Source: Gnetum montanum (lineage: Eukaryota; Streptophyta; Gnetopsida; Gnetales; Gnetaceae). Taken from it: a stretch of DNA of 64,000 bases. The DNA lies in the NCBI GenBank assembly GCA_015680685.1, contig MNCI01026298.1:2897-66896 (forward strand). Reading direction: 5' to 3'. The translations under genes and the position numbers were made by a program. Below, piece after piece: positions 32,950 to 43,949 of the stretch (within the stretch, counting starts at the first letter, position 1; each line of letters opens with the position of its first letter). Under the pieces are notes generated by a model, which had not been told where the DNA came from, did no database searches, and saw only the letters and a program-made list of their open reading frames with translations.

Positions 32950-34350
32950 TAGCTAAAAATATTTGCTTGATTATATCCTAAGATAATAGGGATAGATCCA
33001 AGGATATGCCAACATCAAATCTATATAGGCCCCTTCATCAAGCTAAGGAGGTAGTCATAGAGAAGATTGAATCCAAAACTTAAGTTGTTAAGGATAAAAT
33101 TATAATTTATTAAGGTAGGATTCATCTATCCTGTAACTGATAGTGAGTGGGTGATCTCACTCATCATTGTACCAAAGAAAGATGGAAAATGGAGAGTCTA
33201 TATAGAATTTCGGTTGTTGAATATGCGAACATTTAAGGATCATTTCCCATTGCCTTTTGTGAACTAGGTGTTGGATACAACTGTAGAACATAATTGCTAT
33301 AGTTTTCTAGATGGTTATAGTGGCTATAACCAAATCTAGATAACACTAGAAGATTATGCCAAGATGACATTTACAATCCCTTGGGGAATGTTTGCATATA
33401 AAAAGATGTGCTTTAGCTTGTGCAATGCCCTTGCAACTTTTCAATAGCTGGTACTTAGCATGTTTTAGTAGAAAATCAATAGTGTTGTGGAGGTCTTCAT
33501 TGATGAATTCTCCACCTATGGTACCAACGTTGAGTAGGCTTTAGTAGGTGTTGAAGTTCTATGTGGAGATAAAATTATAGCATAATTAGTAGAAAGACCA
33601 CTTGATGGTCCAAGAAGACATTGTTCTGGAGCATCAAATTTTAGGAAAATGGATTGAGGTAGACCTAGAGAAAGTATGGATTATCCAAGGAATCACTAGA
33701 TAGCCTCAAATTGTAAAAGATGTGAGGTCATTCCTTCAACATACTAGTTAATAGGCACTTCATCAAGACCACTAGTCGAGCTTGCAAATAAGGAGGCATC
33801 TTTTGACTAGCCTAATGAATGCAAACAAGCATTCCAGCAAATAACCCAAAAGCTCATAGAAAATCCCATTCTACATGCTCTAGATTAGTTAAGACCATTT
33901 TACATAATGATGAATGCATTCAACTATGGTTTGGGGACAGTGCTTACATAATTGGACAATCATAAATGTCCATATTACATCCATTGTGCAAGCAAAAGCA
34001 TTATGGTTACACAACTAAATTACACCACCATCAAGAAGGAGCTCATAGTAGTGGTATATGCCTTGGAAAAATTTATGCACTATTTGCTTGGATATCAAAT
34101 ATTTATGCATACTAATCATAGTGCTATTTATTTCTTGATGAATTGGCTAGTAGAAGCCCATCATATGATGGTTGGTGATTTTTTGAAAGTTTGATCTTAC
34201 CATGATGGACAAGAAGAAAACTAAGAATGTGGTTACTAATTACTTGTCTTGATGGAGATGGGAAAACAAAGAGGATGAGAAGATTTCATCTCATCAATTT
34301 CCAAATGAACTCCTCTTTGCTAAATCTATTTATTGTAATGTTCCCATTTC
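32950..34350 (+). pseudogene. H1 reverse transcriptase and RNase H, decayed
   Basis: RT text includes IVPKKDGKWRVYIEFRLLNM, TFKDHFPLPFVN, YSFLDGYSGYNQI and MTFTIPWGMFAYKKM. The active-site box reads EVFIDEFSTYG near 33510, with FMDD changed to FIDE. RNase H text includes CPYYIHCASKSI, LNYTTIKKELIVVVYALEKF and HTNHSAIYFLMNWLV (33952-34194). Stops are numerous. Confidence 0.85.
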
Positions 34351-34357
34351 CAAATGA

Positions 34358-34794
34358 TGTTGCTAGATAATGAAGATGGTGCCTCTTCATAACAAGTGTT
34401 ATTGTTTTTGTAACAAGAATTGAAAGGCCATGTTGTAATTGAGACCCGAAAGGATGCATTGTAATAACATATGTATCTCTTGAGATAACCTTTGGGGGTT
34501 TTACCTATGACATTTATACCTGGGCTTAGAGGTCATGCCAGCATGGAGTGGTGGAGCTAATAAAGGTGAGTCATGGGTGTCAAGTGAAGTAGGATAGGAA
34601 TGGACTAGCCATCCCTTTTGATTAGATTGTAGGCCTAACTATGGTGCAGTGTTAGATTTCTTATAAGGGATAGATGATGAAGGAATAAAACCCCAAGGAA
34701 TACTCTTAGAGCATGATCTAGATGTTGTATTCTATATCAATAAATCATTCTTTCCTTTTTGCTTTTGCATCTTCCCTATTATTTCCTTTATGCA
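34358..34794 (+). repeat. Inserted segment between H1 RNase H and integrase, possible solo LTR
   Basis: E2, E0 and E3 have no counterpart of this ~440 bp. It starts TGTTGCTAGATAATGAAG and ends TATTTCCTTTATGCA, so it has TG...CA ends, and it contains an AATAAA-like signal (ATCAATAAATCATTC near 34735). The flanks are AATGA and TAATG, so no clean 5-bp duplication is evident. A solo LTR of a small element is the best guess. Confidence 0.4.
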
Positions 34795-34959
34795 TAATGT
34801 CTAATATAGCATATATTTGACATTTTCCATGAAATTTGGGAACAAGATGTCACATTTATGTTCAACCATCAAATAATACTAATTGATATGATGATTTCCT
34901 CTTCTATCTTCTGACATAAGAAACTTCAATAGAATGAGACAATAAGAAGAAATAATAGT

Positions 34960-36226
34960 TTCTTCACTAGGTCAAGCATTACATGAAAATCAAAGATAAG
35001 TTGTATAAGATTTGTGCTGATGGCCTAGTTCAATGGTGTGTACTTGATGATGATTAGCTATACATTCTCTAGGATGCTCACAAGGATTCTTGTGGGGGCC
35101 ACTATGTAGAAAGGAGGACGCCTATGAAGATCCTCATGGTAGGATACTTCTAGCCACTGATCTTTAGGGATGCTCATCATTTCTTCAATTTGTGTGAATG
35201 CTATTAAAGAGATGGAGGAATGATCATATGAATAAAAGAATCCTAATAGTAAATCCAACCATTGGAGCCCTTTGATCTTTGGGGAATTGACTTCATGAGA
35301 TTCATCACTTCTATGTTAAATGGAAAGGATTACATTGTTATTGCATTTGACTACTATCGTAAGTGGGTAGAAGCTACATCTATATTAAACTATACACCCA
35401 TCAGTGTAGCATGATTTGTATAGCAATAGGTGCTAAATAGATTTGGTGTGCCAAGAACACTCATATTTGATAATGTAACCCATTTCACAAGATCTACTTT
35501 TTAGAAACCAATGCAATGCTTGGGGGTGCAACATAAACTCTTAACCCCTATCATCCCAAAGCTAATGGTTAAGTTGAAGTTACCAATGGGGAGATCACTA
35601 TAATATTAACATGAAAAATTGGTAGATATAGGAAGGACAAGGGTACCAAACTTAGTGATCCTCTTTGGACATTTCATTCAACTTGGAAATTTCCTATAGG
35701 CTACTCTTCCTATGAGTTAGTGTATGGAAAATTACTAAAGCTTTCAATCCAAACCAAACATTGTATACTCACAATAGCCTATAAGCTTAATCTCAACATC
35801 AATCTAGCACACAAAGAATAACTAATAATACTTAATATGCTAGATGAGAACTAACATGTAGCCCTAATAATGAACAAAGTGCATATGACACATTTCAAAC
35901 AATGTCATGATGCACTGATAAGAAGAGTTAAATTTCAACCTAGTAATAAGGTTCTTTACTAGAATCCCATGCATGTGTCATAACGCACTAAATTCCAAAC
36001 ATTATGAGAATGGCCTTATATCATAGGTGTCACTTTTCCTTTTGGAGCCATGATAATATACCATTTTTCTAGCCCTCACAAACATCTATTGGTCAACATA
36101 AAATAAGTTAAGCCATTGCTAGAACCCAAGGTAACCAACAACACTAACACCTTTGAACAATCTCACTCCATTTTTCAAATCTCCTTCTCTTAACATAGTC
36201 GTGGGGGAGATTCCCATCCATACTAA
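34960..36226 (+). pseudogene. H1 integrase, decayed
   Basis: The zinc-binding region reads AHKDSCGGHYVERRTPMKIL then GYFWPLIFRDAHH. The core region shows YHPKANG and VEVTNGEI. The post-core part reads YELVYGKLLKLSIQTKH, LNLNINLAHKE and HFKQCHDALIRRVKFQPSNK. It ends GGDSHPY followed by TAA at 36224-36226. The DNA encoding this ending, GTGGGGGAGATTCCC, is a purine-rich tract resembling the one before the 3' LTR. Confidence 0.85.
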
Positions 36227-37562
36227 CATCTTGTTAAGCATAACCAATTTTTCTTTTATTTTTTGTTTTGCATTGTTCTAGGTATGTTTTTAATTTTCTT
36301 ACATATTTTCTTATTATATATATATATAATTTTATTTTTTCTCTTATTTATTTCATTTAATTTTATTGGAAATCTTGGATTTTATTTTTTCTATTGCAGA
36401 TTTAGAAAAGTATTAAAGGTAGCTATAACTATTATAATGGATTAAATAAATAGCCAATTTTTATCTTTGGATTATGTAATCTACTAACACTTTGTCAATT
36501 TTCTAATGGTATCAAGTAATTGGTTCATGAAATCCATCCATTTCATCTAGTTCATGAGAAATCAATATCCCAAAAGCACAAGGTTCTTTCACATTAAAAC
36601 TAAACAAAGTAATTAATGATTTGATACCTAACAAACTATGAAAGAACCAAGTGGGCCTAGAATAGGGTGTAATCTCAAATGGAATTTGATATGTTTCTCT
36701 CAACATCATTCTTAAAGTGCTATAACATTTCACTAGTATATCATCACTCCTACTATCGACCATAAAAGAAATCATATCTTTGCATGGTGTTTTTCCTAAA
36801 AAAAAAAACAAACAACATAGGAATTCAAAGCATACCCCTTATATTTAATAATGGACTACAAGCACTGCCTATGGGGATAGAAAGAGATGTTATCCATGAT
36901 TATAGACATTCCTTTAACTAAGGTCCTCTAACTTCTTCTCTTTTCTTCTTCTCTTGGAGTGATGATTGTTGTTTGGGATTGTCTTAGACTTTTGATAGAT
37001 GTAGAGTGGACATATATCAATGTGAGGTTACTAAAAGCATAATGGACTTGGTCTCAACTTGGAACAAACTAGTATTAGATCATCTTAATCATAATTTCTA
37101 CCAAGAACCTTGTGTGATTAGGATGTCAATGATCTCTTCCACATCCTTTCTCTCTATCATTTATTCATCCATGGTTTACCATCTCTTTGCCTCATGCCAT
37201 AGGAAATTATTCAAGTTTGTTTCTAGATCATATAACCCTTGGACAAAGGTATGGAATTTAACTTAACTTGATCATTCATTGTCTTTGGGGCATACCTTTT
37301 CTTTAATTTTAGTTGATTTCCCTACCAAAGATCCCTTGACTCATTAATCATTCTAATAGTATTTCACTATCCAAATTTTCTCTTTTTAGCATCATAACTC
37401 ATCCAAATCCACTTGAATTATTTCTCCCAAGCTAAAACTTACCCTCTTCTATGTTGTTATCATTATTCTCCATCTTTCTAGCTTCCATTGGGCTTTTGTT
37501 TCATTCCAAAACTCATCTATAATTACTTTATTTCTTAATGTAAAAAATAACTAAGAATAGTT
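36227..37562 (+). other. H1 non-coding region after pol
   Basis: A T-rich tract follows pol (36240-36400). Further on, text around 36770-36845 matches E2 near 16980-17060. Total spacing from pol end to ORF3 start is about 1.84 kb in H1, against about 1.95 kb in E2. No gene is evident; short open frames here are not conserved. Confidence 0.6.
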
Positions 37563-37608
37563 ACATCAACATAGCCTCATTGATGTAGTATAAAAATTCT
37601 ATATATAT
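37563..37608 (+). promoter_or_regulatory. H1 internal promoter-like block upstream of ORF3
   Basis: Inverted arms ACATCAA (37563-37569) and TTGATGT (37580-37586) enclose ATAGCCTCA. TATATATAT lies at 37600-37608, about 150 bp before the splice-donor-like site. The layout matches the E2 block at 16186-16260, and both are followed by text with TTTTTAGAGCCCAA. Confidence 0.55.
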
Positions 37609-37753
37609 GAAATACACTTAGCTCATTTTCACCATTTTCTCATAACACTAGTGGCATTTTTATAGTTTTTAGAGCCCAAGAACTTTTCAAGCCTTCTAAC
37701 TCATAAATCATGAATCTGTTGTGACTTGTTTTTTGACATTTGTGCTATGAAAG

Positions 37754-38065
37754 GTAAGCTTTACATCATGGGGGACACAAGCCTTTTTTTTTCTTAGAAA
37801 ATATTTTTGAAATTTTTATAACTCCTCATGGTCAATCCATTAAAATAAATATTAAATCAATCACAATAAAGGATTAAGATTAACAAACAAACTCTGATAG
37901 TTGAAGAAGAAAATAATACACCTAGCCAAGATCACAAAAAACCATATAAATAATCAACTCTTAACACCTGATAACAAAAAATAGCTCAATTTAACAAGAG
38001 AGGTATCTAAATAACTAAAGGTTATAAACTAAAAAACTAATCATTGATTATGTTTATGATCATAG
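37754..38065 (+). other. H1 predicted intron before ORF3 (312 bp)
   Basis: The donor is GAAAG|GTAAGCTTT and the acceptor is TATGATCATAG|ATGG, with the ATG of ORF3 starting at 38066. The position and length agree with E2 (305 bp). Use of the sites is inferred. Confidence 0.5.
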
Positions 38066-40125
38066 ATGGCAAGAAAATAAGAACTGTAAGCAGGAGGGCC
38101 TTTGTAGCATAGGGAAAAGAGATCCTAAGGAGGAAGGGACCAATAGCAAGAACAACTATAGTAGCCTCAAGAACAAGTAGTAGAGGCCATTGATGCCATG
38201 AGACCTCTTTGGGAGAAGCCCAAAGTGGAATTTGTTTAATAGATTCCCACTATAGAGACTAACCAATATGGGCAAGATGAGGCTTCTAGGCCAAGGTCTA
38301 GCCTAGAGGTCATCCTCATGGAGGCTTGTTTGGAGCACATGACAACCAACAAGGTCCAAAGTTCTATCCTTCAAGAGCTGAAATTTATATCCTTCTTTGA
38401 GCTAGCACTGGAGGGAGTCTAGACATAACTACAAGGGTCTTCTTTGTGGTTCATTCTTTCCAATAATATAGAATGATACATGGGGGAGATATATTTATTT
38501 TGGAACAACCAACAAGGATATGAAATTGTAAAGATCAAGGATATAACCATCTCCTACTCAGTTGAGACTATAGTAGAGGCCCTTGGTTTTCCTAACATAA
38601 GGAAAATGTTGGTCGAGATATCAACACAGGTGTACCCAGAAGCCAAAAAGGAGGTGATGAAATGATGCTATGGGATGGACAATAAGGAGTATAGTGCGTT
38701 CACAAAGGTGGAGAGAGCATACTTTAAGATTGTAACCTATCATCTAAGCCCAATGATGAGGCCTAGTAAGGTGACAGCTTTCTCTTCATGGGCATGCACT
38801 ACTTTGAGTGAGAAATTTCTAGTCAACCTACTCCAACTCATTTTTCTAGAGATTGAAAAATTCTTCAAGGAAAATGATAAGGGTAGGAAGACACTTCCAT
38901 TTTCATGTCTCATTAGCTAGTTATGAAAAAGGGAAGTAATAGTTTACTATTCAAAAAATGTGGTTGGCCACACTCCTGTCACATCCTAGTAGGAGATGAT
39001 GAAGGATAAGACAACAACAAACCTGCAAGAAGATGAGTAGCCACTACCACCATCACCTATAGTCCTAGAGACTACATTAGAGATACTTGTAGTTGAACTA
39101 CTTAAGAAACTTTGGGAGAAAAAATTTCAATAATAGTAGGGCTTTGTAGGTGGTGGGAGCCATTCATTTACCATCTAGCCATGAGCCATCTCAATGAGGT
39201 TGCAAGGATCATTAGTTAGTTGGATAGTGAAATGACCCAAATATTCTCCATACAAAGGGATCAAACATCCACTAGGCCTAATGCAAGTGCCAAGGATGTG
39301 ATAGTATCCATTCTTGGACAAAAATTCCTTACGACTTTAGAAAATGTTGTAGCCTTCTTCGTCATGTTGGAGGAAGGTGAAGTGGTGATGGTCCTACTAA
39401 TGCAACATAAGAGATAGTATATAGTGATATAGGTAGTTTCTAATAGGTTTGTAGAGGTCCTAAATGCTTTTGTAGCATCTATACTAGACATCAATACTAT
39501 GGTAGACATTCATACCTCTACAAGAGTAGGAAGTGATTAGATGAGTGTTGTCCAACATAAGGAGGTATTAAAAAGACTAGTTGAAACTAGACAACTACTT
39601 TCAAAGATATTTTATCTTCTAGATGAAATAACCACAAACTAGTCATAGATACTTAAGACAAGGGAAAAAGTGCTAATTTCCAAGACACAACATGAGAAGG
39701 CCACTCTAACCAAATGGTGATTGATCTTCAAAGTTGTAGAGTTGAGAGCCTATCTATTCGATCCCACCACTCTCATGCCAAAGCTAACATGAGATGAAGC
39801 TTTCCAATAGCTTCAAAAAAATATTTAGGTGTTCAAGAACATTAAAGGGATGACAGTCTTCGATGTGTCTATGTTAGAGGCCATGACCAACAATACTAAC
39901 AACAATCTATCATAGATTTGCAAGGAGAACTTGATCCTTACTAAGGATAATCATCTCCTATAGAATGGAGGGTAGTAGAAGGATAAAATGATCAAGTTTA
40001 TATGTCAGTAGCAAGAGCATTGCTAATGTCAATAAGGATTTGAGAAGATTGGTAACAAAAAATTGTAATCTCTTGATGGAAGAAGTCTGTGCTCTTCGTC
40101 AAAAGGATCATCAAGATAGTAAATG
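38066..40125 (+). pseudogene. H1 ORF3, decayed, 3' end missing
   Basis: In the ATG frame it reads EAIDAMRPLWEKPKVEFV, matching EATHVIRPLREEPKVES of E2. It continues with YLFWNNQQGYEIVKIKDIT, SVETIVEALGFPNIRKMLVE (38480-38665), YFKIVTYHLSPMMRPSKVTA and FLVNLLQLIFLEIEKFFKEN (38675-38920). The last ends in GRKTLPFSCLIS, the pattern of the plant-transposon-like domain. After a frameshift, later parts align with the E2 coiled-coil region (VVELRAYLFDPTTL against VIKLHAHLVDSTLL). Homology stops near 40125. The function is unknown; nothing suggests an envelope protein. Confidence 0.7.
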
Positions 40126-41285
40126 ATTAGATTCACATTTAATTAAAAATCCACACTTATGATTGTCACTCATAAGAAAAACCAAAGTCCTCATACTAAA
40201 TTTTAATTTTAAGTTTAAAGGTCAAAATAAATGATTAAACCAAATTGAAAATATATAAAATTAATATAAATGTCAGAAGATTATAAAGGAAATGCTACCT
40301 AATATGTGATCCTACTGTGCTATCTTTATTATGTAGCAAATTTATAGCCTCATAAGAAATCAAATGGTTATTGATTGTCATATAGCCTTAACAATCTTCC
40401 TTAATAAATTTCAATATAAAAAGTCAAGAAGTAATTCAATTTGACATGAGTTTCTTTGGAATTTGGCAAAAGTCCACTATTGAACATGTGAATTATTCAT
40501 TTATATAGAAGAGGACTTGACCAAAATTAGGAAAATCATTAATTGAAAAATCAATTTGCATTGAATAATTTAATGTCAATTGGTTACAAAGCATTGAATA
40601 GTATTGTGGTCTCTGTGCACTACGATGCTTGATTTTAATCACCCCAACAATGCAGATCAATATCTCAGTTCCTTGGTGAGGTACTTTCTCTTGTAATTTA
40701 ATGTTATTGATTATTTTCACATCCACTATGAAGATCGATATATTATGGGACAATTTATATCAATCTTGCAATGACCTATGATAAGAAATAATTAATAAAG
40801 TAATTAGTACTTATTGATAATTATCGTAAAAAATAGTGATCTTCGATAAGGTAAAATAGTAAAAAAAAATACAAAGGTAAGCCTTTACAAGTTAAAAACT
40901 AGAATAATTGGTAATTCAACAATGCTTGGCCAACTAATAAGAAAAGAAAATAATTAAATTTCCAATATATACCAAATGTTGATTTGCATAACATGGCTAG
41001 CAAAGTAGCTAATAAAACAATTGAAATAATAGTCAATATGAAATGTCAGTGCCACATTCATATTATATCCTTTTGAAAAGAAATTAAACTAAATCACATT
41101 ATAATCAAATGATGTGTGTGTGTGTGTGTAATAACATTAACCATTAACCATCCATCCATCATAGTCTAGTTGAAAAATAAAAATTAAATTATTCATGCAT
41201 CATAGAAATGGCTACATAGCCATAAAAATAAGAAAAATAAGATAAAATGTGAGGCAAAGATAAAGCCTATGATCCTCCCTCCACC
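40126..41285. other. AT-rich region without recognised gene
   Basis: No homology to the E2 tail continues here. Repeated ATTGAT/ATCGAT-type words occur between 40500 and 40760. A (TG)n microsatellite lies at 41113-41129. No LTR end could be fixed. Confidence 0.5.
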
Positions 41286-41289
41286 TTCA

Positions 41290-42321
41290 TATCTTCCTCA
41301 AAATGAGAGCACTCTACCCCTTCATCATCATCCCAGATTTGAGGGTGTACATGTTTTTCAATGTTTGCCAACCTCTTGTCCATGTTGATGATGGTTGAGC
41401 TGATCCTCTCTAGCACTATCTATAAACTCTTGAACTAAAATGAAAAGTTTGGCCTTCCGATTCTTTGATGAATGGGCCAACCTTTACGTAAATCTTTAGT
41501 GAATAGGTGAAGGTGTCATTTTTGAGGACTGTGAGGTGTACTTTCATTCCTGTCTAAAGCCTTTGGATCCCATACTTCTAGAGAATTACTAAGATGAGGA
41601 ACAAAAAGTAAAGGTTTAAGGAATTATCATTATAATGATAAACAAGGTACCTGATTGGGAGGTAAGAAAAATTTTCTTCCTTCCCAAACTTTAGGGCTTT
41701 CATCACATAGAGCATAGGATTGAGCACATAGGTGGTGTGGGTGGATGGCAAGATGTTCATAATAATCATCTATGCCATCACACGGTATTCTAGCTAAAGG
41801 TTTATAAAATGTAAACCTTGCATCTATAGTTGCTTAGAGTCTAAGTAACAAATGAATTGGTGAAAGAGATCTTACTTCTTTTCTATGCCTGCCTTAGGTT
41901 AAAAAATTTCATCCCTCTTGGTTGATAGCCCAAACCACTCTTGCAACTTGGATTTCATCACTTTTACACATGTCTTCTTAATGAAGGAGATCAAATAATG
42001 CTCTAGGAAATCCTCCTTGGTGAGGCACAACTTGAGGTTCTTTTAGAATTCTATGACTTCTTCTTATATGAATGAGTCAATGGGGGGTTGGATAAAGGCC
42101 CAACACTCCATTTCCTCTAGCTGCTACTACATTGTCACATCCATGTGGTCAAACCACTCAAAGTTATCGATCTCATGGTGCCAAGGAGGGATTTTCAGGC
42201 ATTCACTCATGGGTGCTTGTAATACAACAAAAAGATTAGACATATTGAAATTATCGTCTATTTCTTTGGTAAACCTCATGCTTACCTTGGTCTACTACTC
42301 TACACTAGAGGATTCAACCAT
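41290..42321 (-). pseudogene. Accessory ORF relic of an unassigned retroelement
   Basis: Starting from the ATG at 42319-42321, the minus strand gives a nearly continuous reading. It includes MRFTKEIDDNFNMSNLFVVL, MSECLKIPPWHHEIDNFEWF and CLTKEDFLEHYLISFIKKTC, then LPSTHTTYVLNPMLYVMKAL followed by YLPIRYLVYHY (41578-41769). The latter is the P-x-x-x-T...K...LP-LI shape of the putative plant transposon protein domain. It differs from ORF3 of E2 and H1 and lies on the opposite strand to H1. The parent element is not identified. A handful of stops, several TAG, break it. Confidence 0.5.
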
Positions 42322-42639
42322 TTTATACTAGGGTATGAGCTATGCATAGGAGAAAAAAATTATCATTCCATCCCTAATCCAAAAAAAATCATTTATGATA
42401 GGTAAGTAAGCCTTAACTTTGGAAAGAATGGTGGGAGTTGCACATGGTCGTGAAGACCCCACTCTTAGCCATGGTCCCTGCTAAGGGGGTGTTGTTGGTT
42501 AGTGAGAAAAGATACAAAATCAGGGCCCTAATCTAGAAGAAATCAAAGGTCCTAATGTTACCATGAGGGTTTTGTTTGGATAATAGTTATCCACTCCCAT
42601 AAGGTAGTTTCTTTATACCATCCACCATCGTATTGTTAC

Positions 42640-43930
42640 TTTTATTTTATTCCTAATTTTAATAATATTGATGTTCATTGTGATATCAATTTGGATTGAT
42701 ACAAGTTGGATCAAACCTCATTGATAAATTGATATAGATCAATATATAGATTGTTTAGGCTTCTAATATATTAATTTTCATTGTGGTTGCACTAATAACA
42801 TGCAAGACACTCAAGAGAATTTCAACTTTATCGATCCTCATTAATACAGTTAACATGAATCGATATGTCTAAACAACATATTGAACTTTATCAAGGCCAT
42901 GCTATTTTGACATGAGATATTTATTCAAAGTTATTTTTTCTTGATCCATATCAATTAAATCAATATGAATCAATATCTCAATTGTTTCACATATCGATTT
43001 AAATTGATAAAATTGATAATTAGATTGATACGCTAAATTTTATTGATTTATATTACTAGAATCGACATACCTTGAGTTCAATTTTATCAAGGCATCAAAC
43101 CCATGATGTCTCTTGATAGAGTTGATTTTAGAAAGTTGGTTTCTACTACTAACATCTATGGACATCGATGCCTCAATATTCTTCGATAAAATAATTTTTC
43201 CTAATTGCCTAACATTGCATGATGTGACACAAATTGATGGTGAAGCAACCAATTTATTCACTTAATAATATACAATATTTTATTTCCTTTTCACACCTCA
43301 TGATAAATTATTGTTATTTGGGTAGGAGTCCACATATAACTCTTTTAGGAAGGCGCTTCTTAGGATTAATTCAACTAAACATCACATCACAAGATTTTCT
43401 TCATTTGGTGCAAGAATTTCTTCCAAACTCAAGGTCTTGATCTTTCCTAAGTTTTAAGGATCTAAGATGCATTTCTTTCATTAAAATCATTCTCTAAATT
43501 TCTCTTGTATTAGTTTCCATGTTAGTTATACCATACTATCCTATCCATTTGAAGTTGGCTATCCCCCTTAATTAAACTAGGATATGTTCCATACCTAGGT
43601 TAATTAGTTAAATATTTATTGAATAATTAGAAATTGGACTATCCAAAAGGATATACTAAAACAAATTCCATGGGCTTTATATATCCTACACTATGTATAG
43701 AATATTGGTAAACTTGGGCCTTGTAAACATTAGTATCCATAATTCTCCACCATAATAGGGATCTCGACCACTACCACCTATGGAGGGCATAATGGGAAAC
43801 ACATGTAAGACCCTAGTGCTAGAAGTACTAGTAAATATAATAGCTTCATAAAAATTATGATGTATATAGCCAATAAGATAGAAGAAAAAATAGGAATACA
43901 CAATACTCTTTAAGATATGAAGTAACATGA
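42640..43930. other. AT-rich region with many ATTGATA/TATCAAT words
   Basis: Between about 42660 and 43180 the words ATTGAT, ATCAAT and ATCGAT recur on both strands, producing many small inverted pairs. The stretch 43200-43930 shows nothing I can assign. It may include the lost 3' end of the copia element. Confidence 0.4.
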
Positions 43931-43949
43931 GGCAAAGGATAAATAAGCC

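Larger units (their letters stand above)
11410..40125 (+). mobile_element. H1: Athila-like gypsy retrotransposon hosting E2 and B, both ends lost
   Basis: The plus-strand pieces are gag (11410-11755 and 24674-25990), protease (26040-26163 and 32276-32560), RT/RNase H (32950-34350), integrase (34960-36226), internal promoter and intron (37563-38065) and ORF3 (38066-40125). The pieces join cleanly across E2 and B when the target duplications are removed. The 5' LTR, leader and gag start are deleted on the left. The ORF3 end and 3' LTR are missing on the right; E2 continues about 1.06 kb past the equivalent point. Confidence 0.8.

Noticed and set aside
39261-39509. Minus-strand frame beginning MSTIVLMSSIDATKAFRT
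   Set aside because: It is antisense to H1 ORF3, and a similar antisense frame occurs at 14295-14492 in E2, so it follows from ORF3 conservation.
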